From assembly GCF_051020955.1 (NCBI RefSeq), contig NC_135029.1:3248001-3312000 (forward strand): a stretch of DNA of 64,000 nucleotides, given 5' to 3'. Position 1 is the stretch's first letter, and every line of letters begins with the position of its first letter. Under the pieces are notes generated by a model, which did not search any database, had not been told where the DNA came from, and worked only from the letters and a program-made list of their open reading frames with translations. This DNA is from Megalopta genalis. Lineage: Eukaryota > Arthropoda > Insecta > Hymenoptera > Halictidae. The position numbers and the translations under genes were made by a program. This document shows, one piece after another, positions 47,439 through 59,386 of this stretch.

Positions 47439-50400
47439 TTAATACACTTGCGATTGTAATATAGCTTTCTGCAATAACATACAAAAAGTTTCACTGACCT
47501 CACGACATAAAATATCTGCAGATTTATCTCCTAACGCTGCTTGAGCAGAATTAACTCTACCAAGTTGTAACAATAAACCTGTAGTATCTTCAGCTAATGG
47601 TGGGAAAGCTAAACATATTCGTGTTAAAGCCGGTAATACAGGCATAAATAAAATTACACGATCTTTAGCAGATAACACTCCTAAAAGTGTTACCATAGTA
47701 TTGATTGCTAAGCGGGAAACGCTTAAAGCCTTTGGTAGGGCATACTGAATTGCAAGATGCGATGCCAAATCTACAGCAAATATTTGCTTCTCTGATTCTG
47801 GCTGAGATAACAATTCAGGAATCCAGTCAAGACATATGTGCATAGATGGAATACCCGTAACTGTGATGGGTAACAATTCTCTCGGATAACCCTACGGAAA
47901 AGAAAATATTATTATTAATTCTAAAGTATTCATATAAATTGATATCTAATTTCTTAACTAATTCTATGTGGTAACTCTTTAGCTGTTCGTTCTTACACAT
48001 TTTCATTTTATTATACATATATCATGTTGTACGAAAAGTTGTGTTATATGAAAGCAGTGGTCATAATATCTTTGTCACGGAAAAACCGTTGAAAATCTCG
48101 GTTCATATTTTTGTTTACTATATAGCACACCCTGCCAAAAACTGACAAAAAATTCAGACCGCTACTTGCGATATCTTATCAAAAAATTACTATAAAAGTG
48201 GTATTGTTAGAATTTCTATAAAAATCGATATTTTTTGTTGGTTTATCATTTTTTGCAACCACAATGTACCAGATTTTTTCAAAATTTTAAAAAGCAACTG
48301 GAAAAAGAAAATAAGAGGTACATATGCGTGTTCCAATCTACCTTGTAACCACTCTTAAAGGGCAAGCTACAAGATTGACATTTACCAGAAAGTATTTTTT
48401 CTTGGAAAACTTTTCAAAAAGACAGATGTGACCATCTTATCTGGCTAGGCCCTTTCATCATACAATGTGACAGTTATAAGATAATATTTCGATTAAATTA
48501 ACATACTTGAAAGTGAACTAATTTGGCTAATGATGGATCCGCTATGAACACTTGATGCAAGTATGAACAAATAATACTTTGAATTTCTCTTAAGGACCAC
48601 ATTTGTCCAGGAGTTTCTCTATCTTCTTTTGTTTCTAAACATGCTTCTAATAATATTTGAACTGCTGCACTTTCTTGTCCTGCCACTAAAGCTGTTCTTA
48701 AATCTTCTCTTTCAGCATCACTTGATAACTGACCAATTTTTTCAGTCAGTGGTTTGTCCTGTATATGCCTAGATAACTGTGATCGAGAGGCAGCTAATGC
48801 AGCTTGCAAAATTCTAAAAAATAATTTCACTACGAATTATCTTTTTGTACCCTTAAAAATTCTAAAATTTATCAAAAAACTTACCTTATGATAATAGATA
48901 AAATTGGAGCACATCTAAAAACCCTTGTATCACATCTTAATACTTGTAAGGGATCTAAGACAATATTTTCCTGCGTTAAAAATACGTTTTTTATAATAGA
49001 ATTTTCTATTAACAGTGCGTTTATTGATAACACCCACAAACATCTTGGAAGAACTGTATTTAACCTAAGCCACACTTGTTTATATAACTCTAAAAAATTA
49101 AATTAATATCTGCATTAGAAGAGTAAAATATAAACAGTACCTTATATAAATTATCAATATTCTTGTCCAAAACAATGTATACACAAAGTGTGCCAAATAA
49201 AGTGTTAGAATCTGTTTTCTCTCAGATTATAAAAAAGTAAATGATGCAAAGAGCCTCATCTTTTAGTACCCAACAAAATTTTCTTGGGACAACTCCTGCA
49301 GAGGAAGGAGACCATTCAGTAGTTCTTTAAATGAGACAGAGTATTAACTTTTTATTATTGTAATGGCTCTCGTCAAACTAACATTTACATAATGTTTTGT
49401 TAAACATTTACTTCTAAATAATGAAAAATACAATTAATAAGATGTCAACATTTACGTGGAATAGTAACAAACTATTTAATAACAGCAAATTATTTAATTG
49501 ACAATTGATAGTTTTTTAAGTATCGATACAATAGTTTTGATTTCGGTACAGTACTAGATTGATTTCAATTCAAGAAAAATTCTTGCAAATAACGCGTCAA
49601 ACTGCGACGCACAGTGGTCACTTTCTCTAAAATCTGGCCAAAATGCAATTTTAATTGTTTTCGAAAGAATTATTCTAACAAGATTCATAACTTAAAGTAA
49701 GATTTCAACTATGATATTCAATCGAAAATTTTGGTACGTTTTTGCACATTTTTAAAATATTCAAGTTTGAAGTGCCCATCAACGCTTTTCGTAAGCAATG
49801 TTAAAGAATGTCGTTCATCTTAATATTAATACTGTACAGTTATTTCAAAAACACAGCATGGTAGAAAAAAATGATTTAGATAAGAGTGTTAGGGTTTGAA
49901 AAGTTCAAAATAGACAAATGTTGACAATAAATGTGTCAACAAAAATGTTGATAATAATAATTTCATACTTGTGATTAAGAGCTAATATAATCCACAAGGA
50001 AATCTTACCTTGAATATATCTAGGAACTCCTTGATTTAAGATAGCCTTGAAATAATAAATTATAACTTCAGCATGAGGCCAGATATCAATTGGTTTTGTT
50101 GACATTAATTGTCTTAACAATCTCCCTGTTCTTGAAGGGCATGTTTGTATATGAGAAAATGTTTCAATAATCATGATATCAGTAATCTTTACATTCTCAT
50201 AATTTATAACCGTCGAGTCTATATTAATCATCTCATTATCAAGCCAATCATCTACTAATGAAAGGTGGGGAAAATGAGTTGCCAATAGTCTAAGAAGAGG
50301 AGAAAAGAGACCGGCATAATTCATTTGATCCCTTTGAACCAATTGAAGTAGGTATTTTATTGGTAACTCGGATAGAAATTCAGTTGAATATGATTTAACT

Positions 50401-52472
50401 TTTCTATCCTGTGAGATGAATGTATGCATATTAGACAATCTGACATCTTCATACAATAATAAGTAATACAGTAATAGCAACTGTGATGTAAGAGAAGGTT
50501 TTGTAATTTCAAAATCTGTATTATCAACCTCGCACTGAGGAGCAGTAATACCTTTCTTAAAATCAAAATTTGCTCCAAAAACACTGTTTTGGAATACTCT
50601 TCTAATTTCGTCTTCAGTAATTGGTTTGTTTGTGTGTTCTGACGTTTTATTGTTGGTTAATACAATGGAATTGACATATACTTCAACCAAAGCAGGAAGA
50701 ACTGGGTGCAGTGGTGGCACACTATTACAAATCTGTTTATAAATCCAATTTTTGATTGGAACTCTGTGTTTTGCAAATGCTCGTGATTTCAATAATTGAT
50801 GAATACAATGTACAGGCAAAAATCCTGGAATATTTGCATTTAAATTAGCTGTTACTGGTACTTTCACTGCATGAGAAGTAACAACTTGCTCTGTAAATAT
50901 TTCTTGCATAAAAATTTGTTTCATCCTGGTCAAATTATTTGGTCTAATTGGTATCTTCATTCCTAGAGTTGCACACACAAGTTCACAGATAGCAGATAGT
51001 TGATTGCTATGAAAATGTATAGCCATCAAAAGTAACATTTCTCCAAAGCTTGCTGTGACGCCACTAGCACTTTCAAAATAAGCTTCTTCACGAACAAGCC
51101 ATTGCACCCACTCTATACTACGCTTTTCAAGATTGTGATGTCCTATTAATGATGAACATGCTATCAGCATACAGAGACCTAAAGAAACAAATCTTACGCC
51201 AGCAGGAGATGGAGGTGGATGAGATGTTAACAACTGAACAATCATTGCTACCTCATCATCTTGAAATTTAATACCTCCAATACCTCTTAATGCACAATAA
51301 AGACGTAATAATGCACTGGCTTGAACGACTTGACTTTCTGCTAATTGACCTGCATTTTGGGATGTGATTACTTGTAAACGTTTGAGAAGTTCTTCTCTTA
51401 ATGTTTGCAATGCTGTATGAGATTCCCATTTACGTTTCTGTCCATTCCTGATAAACATTGCAATCCATGTCCTTACTTGTTGATCACTACCAAGCAATAA
51501 TCCTGATACAAATGCAACTATATCACTTTCTGAGTCATCATTGTTTATATTTTCATGTTCTAGACTTAATGTAATGGCTAAAGCAGGCATTCTACATAGT
51601 TCTACACACTTTGCTCTTATTGCTAAAGCTTGACTAGGGTTCATTTGACATAACATTGTCAAAGCCATTGTTCTGATTCGGCCCAATGTTGATTCCTCTT
51701 GTCTTTCTCCATTGGCAATTAAATGCGCACATACTTCATTAAAGCTATCAGGAATATTTGCAACTATCCAACAAATTATCTCTGGACCATGTTTAACATG
51801 TAGTAATGTTTCCGTAATATCTAAAATTGATAGTAGGGTTGGCAACTCCGCCAGTGCAATACAAATTACATAGCTAATTTCTTCCATATACACTGCATTA
51901 TCAAATAAATCAGATTGCTTGATTTGAAATTCTTGATTCTTTTGTAATTCTTGTACTTGAGAGGCTATATACAACAATTCACTTAAAACAAGTCTTATGC
52001 GCCTTGTAGACTCACTACGTTCAAACTCCAAAGCAAGACCACTTTGCAGTGATTGGGCAAGTACACTATCTCTCTGCAAACTACCTAATTTTTGCCTAAA
52101 AACATAATTCATTTAATATGCAGTAGATTTTCAATTATAAGTAAATAACAGTAAAACTAACCTCAATTGCTGCTCTTTACGAACATCAGTTTCCAATGCA
52201 TGAAAGTCTATTGAAAGCAGTGCAATTATCGAGTTTACTGATTCAATACCAGACAAAATTGTCAGAACTTGTTTTCTTTCTTCCACACAGTCTCTTGTTA
52301 TGTCTAAAGGAGAAATTAGACTCATGCGGACCAAACATGGTAAAATTGGTCGAATTTCTTTATGAGAACACATTGATAACTCGTATATGTCCACATTCTG
52401 TATTGCAGTAAAAATTCGTGGTGTTACACATGCACTTGCTTGCATGATTGTTGATCCCTTTTCACGGGTCAT
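47439..52472 (-). CDS. IntS2: Integrator complex subunit 2
   Basis: Five coding exons on the minus strand: 52472-52162, 52095-50009, 49089-48885, 48813-48507 and 47891-47439. Phases agree and the total is 1120 aa, near the family's usual length (about 1200). Recognised from conserved blocks through the protein: LPCLVRMSL, IIALLSIDFHALE, RRIRLVLSELL, NIPDSFNEVC, VSGLLLGS, ASALLRLYCAL, ASFGEMLLLMA, HSNQLSAICELVC, MKQIFMQEIFTEQVV, LHPVLPALVEVY, VLRCDTRVFRC, AVQILLEACL, LAKLVHFQ and IPSMHICLD. INTS2 is a helical-repeat core subunit of Integrator, the nuclear complex that cleaves nascent snRNA and promoter-proximal transcripts with RNA polymerase II. The ATG at 52472 follows an acceptor at 52482, so at least one 5' UTR exon lies upstream. 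It is head-to-head with TIM8. Confidence 0.95.
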
Positions 52473-52626
52473 ATATAGACTCTGTAATTAATGAAACATC
52501 ACTTTGTATGAAATTTTATATATTTTTAACTACCTAGTACTAGCTTATTGTTATTTCTACATAAAAACAATATTCTTATTATTTTATTTACTAAATTCCG
52601 GTGTTTTTCGAAAACTAACCCCTAGA

Positions 52627-52772
52627 CAGGACTCGCAGGCCGCAACAACTTTCAGAACTTGTTCTTTTTAGAAGTGGAGAATGTCGCGTCGCGTTGCTCT
52701 CGGTGACACCTTCTTTTGCAGTTAGAAAAGTGGGAGAAAGTTCTGAAATTTCTTACGGGCCGCGAGCCCTGC
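52627..52772. mobile_element. Possible hAT-like MITE
   Basis: CAGGACTCGCAGGCC on the left and a right end whose complement reads CAGGGCTCGCGGCCC form imperfect inverted ends of about 35 bp that also share TTTCAGAACTT. CAGGG tips are typical of hAT elements, but no 8-bp duplication is visible, so the call is weak. It sits between IntS2 and TIM8. Confidence 0.4.
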
Positions 52773-52866
52773 TTCCGTATATATGTATACAGGCAAGAAG
52801 ATACATAATACATACATATGTATATGTACTCTGAGCAATGTAGCAATATGGCCGCACGGAGCTTAC

Positions 52867-52935
52867 CAGCCAAGCTCTTGTTTTACAGACCTTGGGGTGT
52901 TTCGATGCTAGGACCTGTTACTATACCTAGTCTGT
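52867..52935 (-). other. Possible non-coding first exon of IntS2
   Basis: On the minus strand GCTTGGCTG is followed by a GTAAGC donor (GT at 52866-52865) in a GC-richer segment upstream of IntS2. It could splice to the acceptor at 52482, which leaves nine untranslated bases before the ATG. The 5' end is not defined and the boundary at 52935 is nominal. Confidence 0.35.
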
Positions 52936-53329
52936 GTTAAAATTATTGTAGGTTCTGTTCCATGCTAAAGCACAAAAGTGGTGGTTGGTGGTTCTGGGTT
53001 CTGGCTCTGAAACCTTGGGCGTGAGCGTTCAGAGCAGAAAGCACGAGTTCTCATTTCCTCTCTGTGTTACATACATACATCTTCTGCCTGTGAAGTAATT
53101 TTAATATTCAAGTTAAAATTATAAAATATATTGTATTAATGTAAAGTATCATCGTTATTAAATTTTTATCATTATTTTAATCTATTGGAAACAAATTATA
53201 CGTACATAATTTGAACCACTACTCTGTAGTCGGTAGCGCAATAAAATTGAAATAAGGTAAGAGAATTAATGGTCTAAAGGTCAAATGTTTCCATTATTTC
53301 AGTGTTAAAAGTACGGTGGGAAGTAAAGA

Positions 53330-53973
53330 ATGAGTTTTATGGAGGAGCAAAGGTCGCAAGGTGCGGTCGATGAGCGATTTCAGGCCTTCATAGAGACTGA
53401 AGCTAAGAAACAACAGTTTCAGGTTAGCTCGGGAATTGTTATCGGTATTTTTTTTTACATTGTTTTCGATAATATAAAAATATCTTCTAAATGAATGACT
53501 CATCAATTTGATAGCATTAACTTGAATATTCAATTTTAGTATATTATTATCTGTCGAATATAGGAAGTATAAGAAATACTCATTGGCTTTACTTCCTATG
53601 TCAGAATAATTGTGGTCATTTGTCTACTATAAACGAAAAATTGTATTCGAAACCGTACCTTTTAACAGTGTTTTATACGACCCTTTTAAATAACTTCCAA
53701 GTAACATATGTATATGCTTTTGTGATACGCTACATAAGATGCTAACATATTTATGTGTTTTTTAAATATGATTTGTTTCTTTTTCAGGGTTTGGTATATA
53801 ACTTAACTGACATCTGTTGGGATATTTGTGTTGATACACCTAGTACTCGTTTGGGTGCGAAGATAGAAAAGTGTCTTGTTAATTGCATAGAAAGATTTAT
53901 TGATACAACAAATTTTGTTACAAATAGATTAGAACGTGTAGTGTTAAATAATTCTGCAGAAGTGAATGTATAA
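53330..53973 (+). CDS. Tim8: Mitochondrial import chaperone TIM8
   Basis: Two exons, 53330-53422 and 53788-53973, joined in phase 0, give 92 aa (human TIMM8A is 97). The twin CX3C motif is complete: C41-WDI-C45 and C60-LVN-C64, 14 residues apart, followed by the family-typical CIERFIDTT. Small TIM proteins form a hexamer with TIM13 in the intermembrane space and escort hydrophobic inner-membrane precursors; the cysteines form two disulfides. The start ATG at 53330 is preferred, with a second in-frame Met three codons on. An AATAAA overlaps the stop codon (53972-53977). PEX3 begins only 123 nt downstream on the same strand. IntS2 is divergent upstream. Confidence 0.93.
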
Positions 53974-54096
53974 TAAATTAGTTCATAATCATTCGCTTTG
54001 TACTCAAGTTCCAAGGAAACTTGTTGTAACTATTTAGGATACAAAGTATGTAGCGCTTTGTACACGTTCCTTAGTTTAAATACCTAATTCTGAAAA

Positions 54097-55227
54097 ATGT
54101 TGTCAAGTATCAGAGGGTTTGTGAGCCGACATAGACGGAAGTTTATAGTGGGAAGTATTGTCATCAGCAGTGTTATTTTCATAAGATATACACAACGTAG
54201 ACTTCGAGAATTGCAAGGAAAAGAAATCAAAGAGATACTTGAAAGAACGAAAAGGCAAGAATACTTCGAATGTATAGAAAGAATATGCAGTCAAATGATA
54301 ATGTCTCTTACATCAACTCTAAGAGACACTGTAATTCAAGTTTTAGACACTGAAGTTATTGTAAATAAACTCAGAAATGGTTGCACTGATAAAGTAGCAT
54401 GTTGGAATGTACTGAAAGTTTTAGCAATTACCAGATCAGCTGTTATAATATATTCATATGCAATGGCAGCTACTTTAATAAGGATTCAGTTTAGCATAAT
54501 AGGTGGTCATATGTACAAGGATATTCAAAACTCCAATGGTGCATCTGCAGAAAATATTGTACAGACAAAATATATGTCACTCTCAAGCCATTTTAGGCAC
54601 GATGGGATAAAGAAATTATGTTCACTTATTAAGGGTAAGGTTGTAGAAATAACAACCTCAATTTCATTGAAAGACGAATTAACTCTAAAGAATATAGAAG
54701 AAATATATTGGGCCATTACATCTTCTATATCTACGGACAGTTCAAGGGATCCTGTTAAGAATCTTACTACATACATGCTACAGACAGAATGCGATGGCGA
54801 AGAAGATCCTATGTTTATGAAATTGATTAATGAGACCCTTGATCTTTTGGAAAACGAAGAAGTACAAAACATAACGCAAAGCAACATTAGAAATGGATTT
54901 AGTTTGTTGATAGATCATATGTCTGAATTTTTCACTGGTCCTACAAAAGAAAATGGTAAAACCCCAAATGGTATTTCAGTACCAGGAACATCGAATCAGA
55001 ATCATATAAGTTGGAGGGAAAAAAATAACGTAGAAGTGAACAACAGTACATTTATTAATATCAATAAGGTATCAATGCCCATGGCTAAAATAATACCAAT
55101 TATAAATGGGCAAGTACCAGACAAATCGATGCCAAAAGCTTTTCAGACAGATTTATTGCATCGTTTAGTGACAAATGAAGAACTTAAAACACTTGGTGAA
55201 AATATTTATGAAGCATTCAGTTTTTAA
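54097..55227 (+). CDS. Pex3: Peroxisomal biogenesis factor 3 (PEX3)
   Basis: 376 aa in a single exon, close to the human length of 373. The N-terminus is MLSSIRGFVSRHRRKF, a basic stretch followed by the membrane anchor VGSIVISSVIFI (about 19-30), then the cytosolic helical domain. Family blocks seen are RRLRELQ, LTSTLRDTV, LAITRSAVIIYSYAM and IRIQFSIIGG. PEX3 anchors in the peroxisomal membrane and docks PEX19 carrying membrane proteins, so it acts at the start of peroxisome assembly. No intron interrupts it, which is notable beside its multi-exon neighbours. The short gap after TIM8 raises the possibility of a shared transcript. Confidence 0.93.
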   Translation: MLSSIRGFVSRHRRKFIVGSIVISSVIFIRYTQRRLRELQGKEIKEILERTKRQEYFECIERICSQMIMSLTSTLRDTVIQVLDTEVIVNKLRNGCTDKVACWNVLKVLAITRSAVIIYSYAMAATLIRIQFSIIGGHMYKDIQNSNGASAENIVQTKYMSLSSHFRHDGIKKLCSLIKGKVVEITTSISLKDELTLKNIEEIYWAITSSISTDSSRDPVKNLTTYMLQTECDGEEDPMFMKLINETLDLLENEEVQNITQSNIRNGFSLLIDHMSEFFTGPTKENGKTPNGISVPGTSNQNHISWREKNNVEVNNSTFININKVSMPMAKIIPIINGQVPDKSMPKAFQTDLLHRLVTNEELKTLGENIYEAFSF

Positions 55228-55992
55228 ATTTCATACATCCAATTATTTAAACTGTATGCAACACCATATGGCATTATATAATAACTGTTGCATAAAAAAT
55301 TGAAATTGTTAATCTATTTAAATATAAACACTTTGTTTACACTTTTGAAAAGATATAGAAATGTATCTTTTTTTTATAGTATATTATAGTGAAAATTTGG
55401 TTATAGGTATTTACAATATGTTTGAGGTATAAAGAAGCAAACTTAAGACACTTTTGTATTTAAATGCGTATCAATAACGTCATCGCAATTACAGAATGCA
55501 AAAATAGAATTATATTATATTAAAATACTTGTCATGGTATGTAATTTCCTTAAAAAGGTATAATATATTTTTACTTTTCAAAAATACTTTTTTTTCCTTT
55601 CATTTTCTTCATTTCCAAATCAATTATATTAGAAATGTAAACAACGAATACTTATAATTAACTTAACCTTTTAGTAATAAAAATAGTATTATTCAACAAT
55701 TGTCCTTCACTATTTTATTTATCAATAATTTTAATGATGAACAAAAATATAATTCGTTAATGTTTATTAGAATAAAAATTGTTAAATTAGGAAGCGCATC
55801 AAAAGAGCTTGCGCAAAGCTTGTTGAAAAAGAATAACTTGTACATACATATTATGTATAAGTTCAATCGTTCAGTGCAGTGCGCCGCTCTGCTTCGTCAG
55901 GTGCAGGCGCATTTAGATGTTAGTAAGATCACGGTGGAGTTGAAAAGAAATTTTCTTTAAATTTAAACTTTTTCAATTAATTTGCGTACAAA
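55228..55992. other. Gap between PEX3 and DELE1
   Basis: AT-rich, containing the PEX3 3' UTR and the DELE1 promoter and 5' UTR. A frame at 55700-55960 is open and GC-richer near 55860-55930, but it shows no recognisable protein and probably belongs to the DELE1 5' region. Confidence 0.45.
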
Positions 55993-58633
55993 ATGTGGAA
56001 ATTTGTCACTCGTGGAATCCGCGAGACTTTAGAACGTCGTACATGCCGTACGAATGTTTATTCGCAAACATCTCAAGATAATACAAAAAATGAGGTTAAA
56101 ACTAATTTGACATGCAATCATAAGTTCGTTACGCCAAGTATTTCGGTTTTTAATAAAGAATTCTGCGGATCTGCGAAAGCTGGCGATTTTAAGGATAAAA
56201 AGGAGGATTCCAAATGGAATACAAAACATACCTGGACAGAAGCTGTAGGATGGGTAAATTGCGCCATTTATGTTTATCTTCTTTATCTTTGATTTGATCA
56301 TTCTCCCACATTTATCACATAAAAAGCAAAATATAAATGATAAGTTTAAAAAGCAAAACGTGTAAAATCGACTGTGTATTTAAACAAGTTTGGTTTTGCT
56401 AAAATTATAGTTTTAATCAATTTTTATTATTAGAATATTGTTACACATTTTTGATATTCAAAATTCTCCTAGTAATAAGTATTTAGCAATTGTTTATATA
56501 AAAGCATTATTGAGGGGAGAAGTGTTTTCCAGAATATAATAGACAATTAATTTTCCAAATTACTAATAAATTTTAGGGGTGACTTTAATGTTCCTTTAGT
56601 GGCAATTTATAATTCTGTCTACATTTTTTTTTAAATAATGAGGCACATACATTATTGTTCCAAACAGTATGAACTCAAAAACGAACAATAGTCTTTTGGA
56701 TGTTTAATCGTTATTTCTTCATGCTCGTAATATGTAGAAATGAATTTATAAATGTCACTACCATCATAAATTCTTGGATTTATAATTGATGATGTAATGT
56801 ATGATGTAATAAAACTATACCTGTTATTACAAAATGTTTTCATAAGTAATAAAACAATATTTAATAGCAAATTGTTGAATATCAATAATATGAGTACATA
56901 CTAGTAATTATGATATAAATGTGAATGATTAAATTAGTTTATATATAAGTTTATATTATCATAATGTTAATTATAATGAATATATTAAAGAGAGAATTTG
57001 TTAACAGTCTAGTGTATTAGCTGTTGGATGGGTTGTATGCCAAACATTATGTCTTCGTAGAAGAATTTTTGAAAAGGAGAAAACTGACTCCATAAAAAGC
57101 AAGTTACCTCAATATCCAGAAGCACGTACCTCTTACTTATTTGGTCAAGTATTAAATTTGAGTCCAAAACATGTTCTACGTGTTACCGAGTGTGCTGGAA
57201 ACAACAATAAAAAATATGTTCAAGAAAAAACGGAATCAGAATGGAACGCAGGCAAACCATTTGGGCCTATCACCATTGAAGAGGTGAGAATGTTATTCTG
57301 CAGGCATTACAATTTATAATAGGTAAAATATTTGGAACAGATAGTAAAACTTATATCCTATAGTAAGAAAACCATTTCATTATTTCATCACACTGTTATA
57401 ACTTCTATAATTTGTTCTATGTTCAGTTTTTGTATTTATTTGTAATTTACGAGTTAGTTTCTTTCTTCGTGAATATTCTTTGCTTTGTGAATAATTATAG
57501 TTGCTATTTTGACCAATTTTATGTAACTTTAAATTGTGTATTGTAAATGTTTATATTTATCGCATAATATGATAAAAAAGAAAGTATTATAAGAATCAAA
57601 ATTCTCTTATTTCATTTCCTTCCCAAAATTTATCCATTATATTTATTTCATGATGAATATAATATTAAAGAAACCATTATTACAATACCATTGTAGTTTC
57701 TTAAAACCTCACAGTCCTCTTTAAACATTAAAATTATTGACTGTACATTTATGAAAATTAACATACTTTCATTTAATATCCATTTTTTTTGTAAATACTC
57801 TTAGGCTCTCAAAGAAGCTACTGAAGAATTTGCTAATATTCACAAATTAGCTATAGGGGAATTTGAACTTCATTATGGCCTCAAAGCTTTAGAAGAAAAA
57901 CGGTATAAAGATGCAATAAAGCACTTTACTACTGGTGCAAAATTATCATCTGCTGCTAGTATGTTTAATTTGGGTTTGTGTTATGAACTGGGACTTGGAA
58001 CATTAGCAGATTATAGTAAGGTACAATATTTTTTGAATTAATTATTAATTGTATTTCATAATGAATTGCTTATTAATTATATTTCATAATAAATTACTTG
58101 TTAATTGTTCATTTAAAGAAATATTTTGCATTAATGAATTATATTAATTTTCATAGGCTGCAAGATATTATAATGATGCAGCAGAACAAGGTCATGCAGA
58201 TGCAATATACAATTTGGGAGTTTTTCATGCCCAAGGCAGAGGTGGTTTCTCGGTAGATATTGATAGAGCTCGTGATTATTTTACTAAAGCAGCTAAGCTA
58301 GGCCAAAGTCAAGCACAGCATGCATTAGATTTAGAGAAACGTTATTATCAATCTACACAGAAAGAAAAAAATGTCATTTATGGACACAAAAATGAAGGTA
58401 CTGTTAAGTACTTACAAAATAATAATATGAGTCATATTCTCAAGAAAATAACTAATTACAGCAATGCATTCAATACACATTTACATTTGGAATCTATAGA
58501 AAATTCTGATTATAACCAAAACGAAACTGAAATTAAAAACTCTACAGAGATATTTTTAGATTTACTTGGTATAAATGAATCAAGTATATTACCTGCCACA
58601 ATAAAATCAAATAATTTTAGTGTGCCATGTTAA
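55993..58633 (+). CDS. Dele1: DELE1-like mitochondrial stress signal protein (Sel1 repeats)
   Basis: Four exons, 55993-56253, 57008-57283, 57805-58020 and 58157-58633, all phase 0, give 409 aa. The N-terminus MWKFVTRGIRETLERRT is Arg-rich and free of acidic residues until the glutamates, like a mitochondrial presequence. A short hydrophobic segment (SSVLAVGWVVCQTLCL) opens exon 2. The C-terminal half holds helical TPR/Sel1 repeats: LKALEEKRYKDAIKHFTTGA, AASMFNLGLCYELGLG, DYSKAARYYNDAAEQGHADA and YNLGVFHAQGRGG..DYFTKAAKLGQ. DELE1 is known to be released from stressed mitochondria by OMA1 and to activate the eIF2-alpha kinase HRI. Assignment rests on this architecture and gene-family resemblance; a generic Sel1-repeat protein is the alternative. 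Confidence 0.82.
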
Positions 58634-59386
58634 AATGTAGCAAATAATTGAAAGTGAAAATACGATGGTCATTAACATTTATGTAAAAGTAATTTTATAA
58701 TTATTAGTTATTCCTTATTTTTACATATAATTACTAATTTTGTGGTAAGATCTATAGTATATACTTATCTACAGTATTTACACATGGTTATTTCTGATTT
58801 TTTTATAGCTTCCTTGTAAATATTCGTGAAATGAAGTAGGGTTGTTGAAATGACATATACATGGACAATTATTTTAAATTTACACTTGATAGAAACATAT
58901 TGCTTTATTTAGATGGTTCTTATGATATATTATCTTTATAAGAAATTCGAAGGTATAGAAGTATCTATTTTTTAAGAATGACTTGATTTAAAATCAAGTT
59001 AAGTTTGACTTGACTTCACTTGAATTTATATAATTCCACTAAGAATGGGATTGTTGCCTGTGATGAATTCATAGATTATGTGTATATATTTATCATGAAA
59101 CAAGTCATGTAATACTTATAATTTATGTAATTCGTAAACATAACTTGTACAATTAATTAAATATATTGAATATCATTACATGTTAAAATATTTGTTTTTA
59201 ATTTTTGAATTATGCAAATTTTTTACATGAAACATAAATCATTTGTTCATTTATAACATTATATTGTGTGCGTGTGTGAATGTTACTATTTTTTATTAAT
59301 GCTTTTGTAAAAGATGAAAATAAAAATAACATAAATAGTAAGATTTGTTTTCTTGATAAAGTATTGATAAAGATTGTCCAGTATTT
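58634..59386. other. Convergent 3' region of DELE1 and NUDT9
   Basis: AT-rich sequence with no coding exon. The 3' UTRs of the two convergent genes lie here and may approach or overlap each other. Confidence 0.55.

Noticed and set aside
55700..55960. 86-codon frame before DELE1
   Set aside because: AT-rich first half, no recognisable content and no splice support; more likely 5' UTR or promoter.
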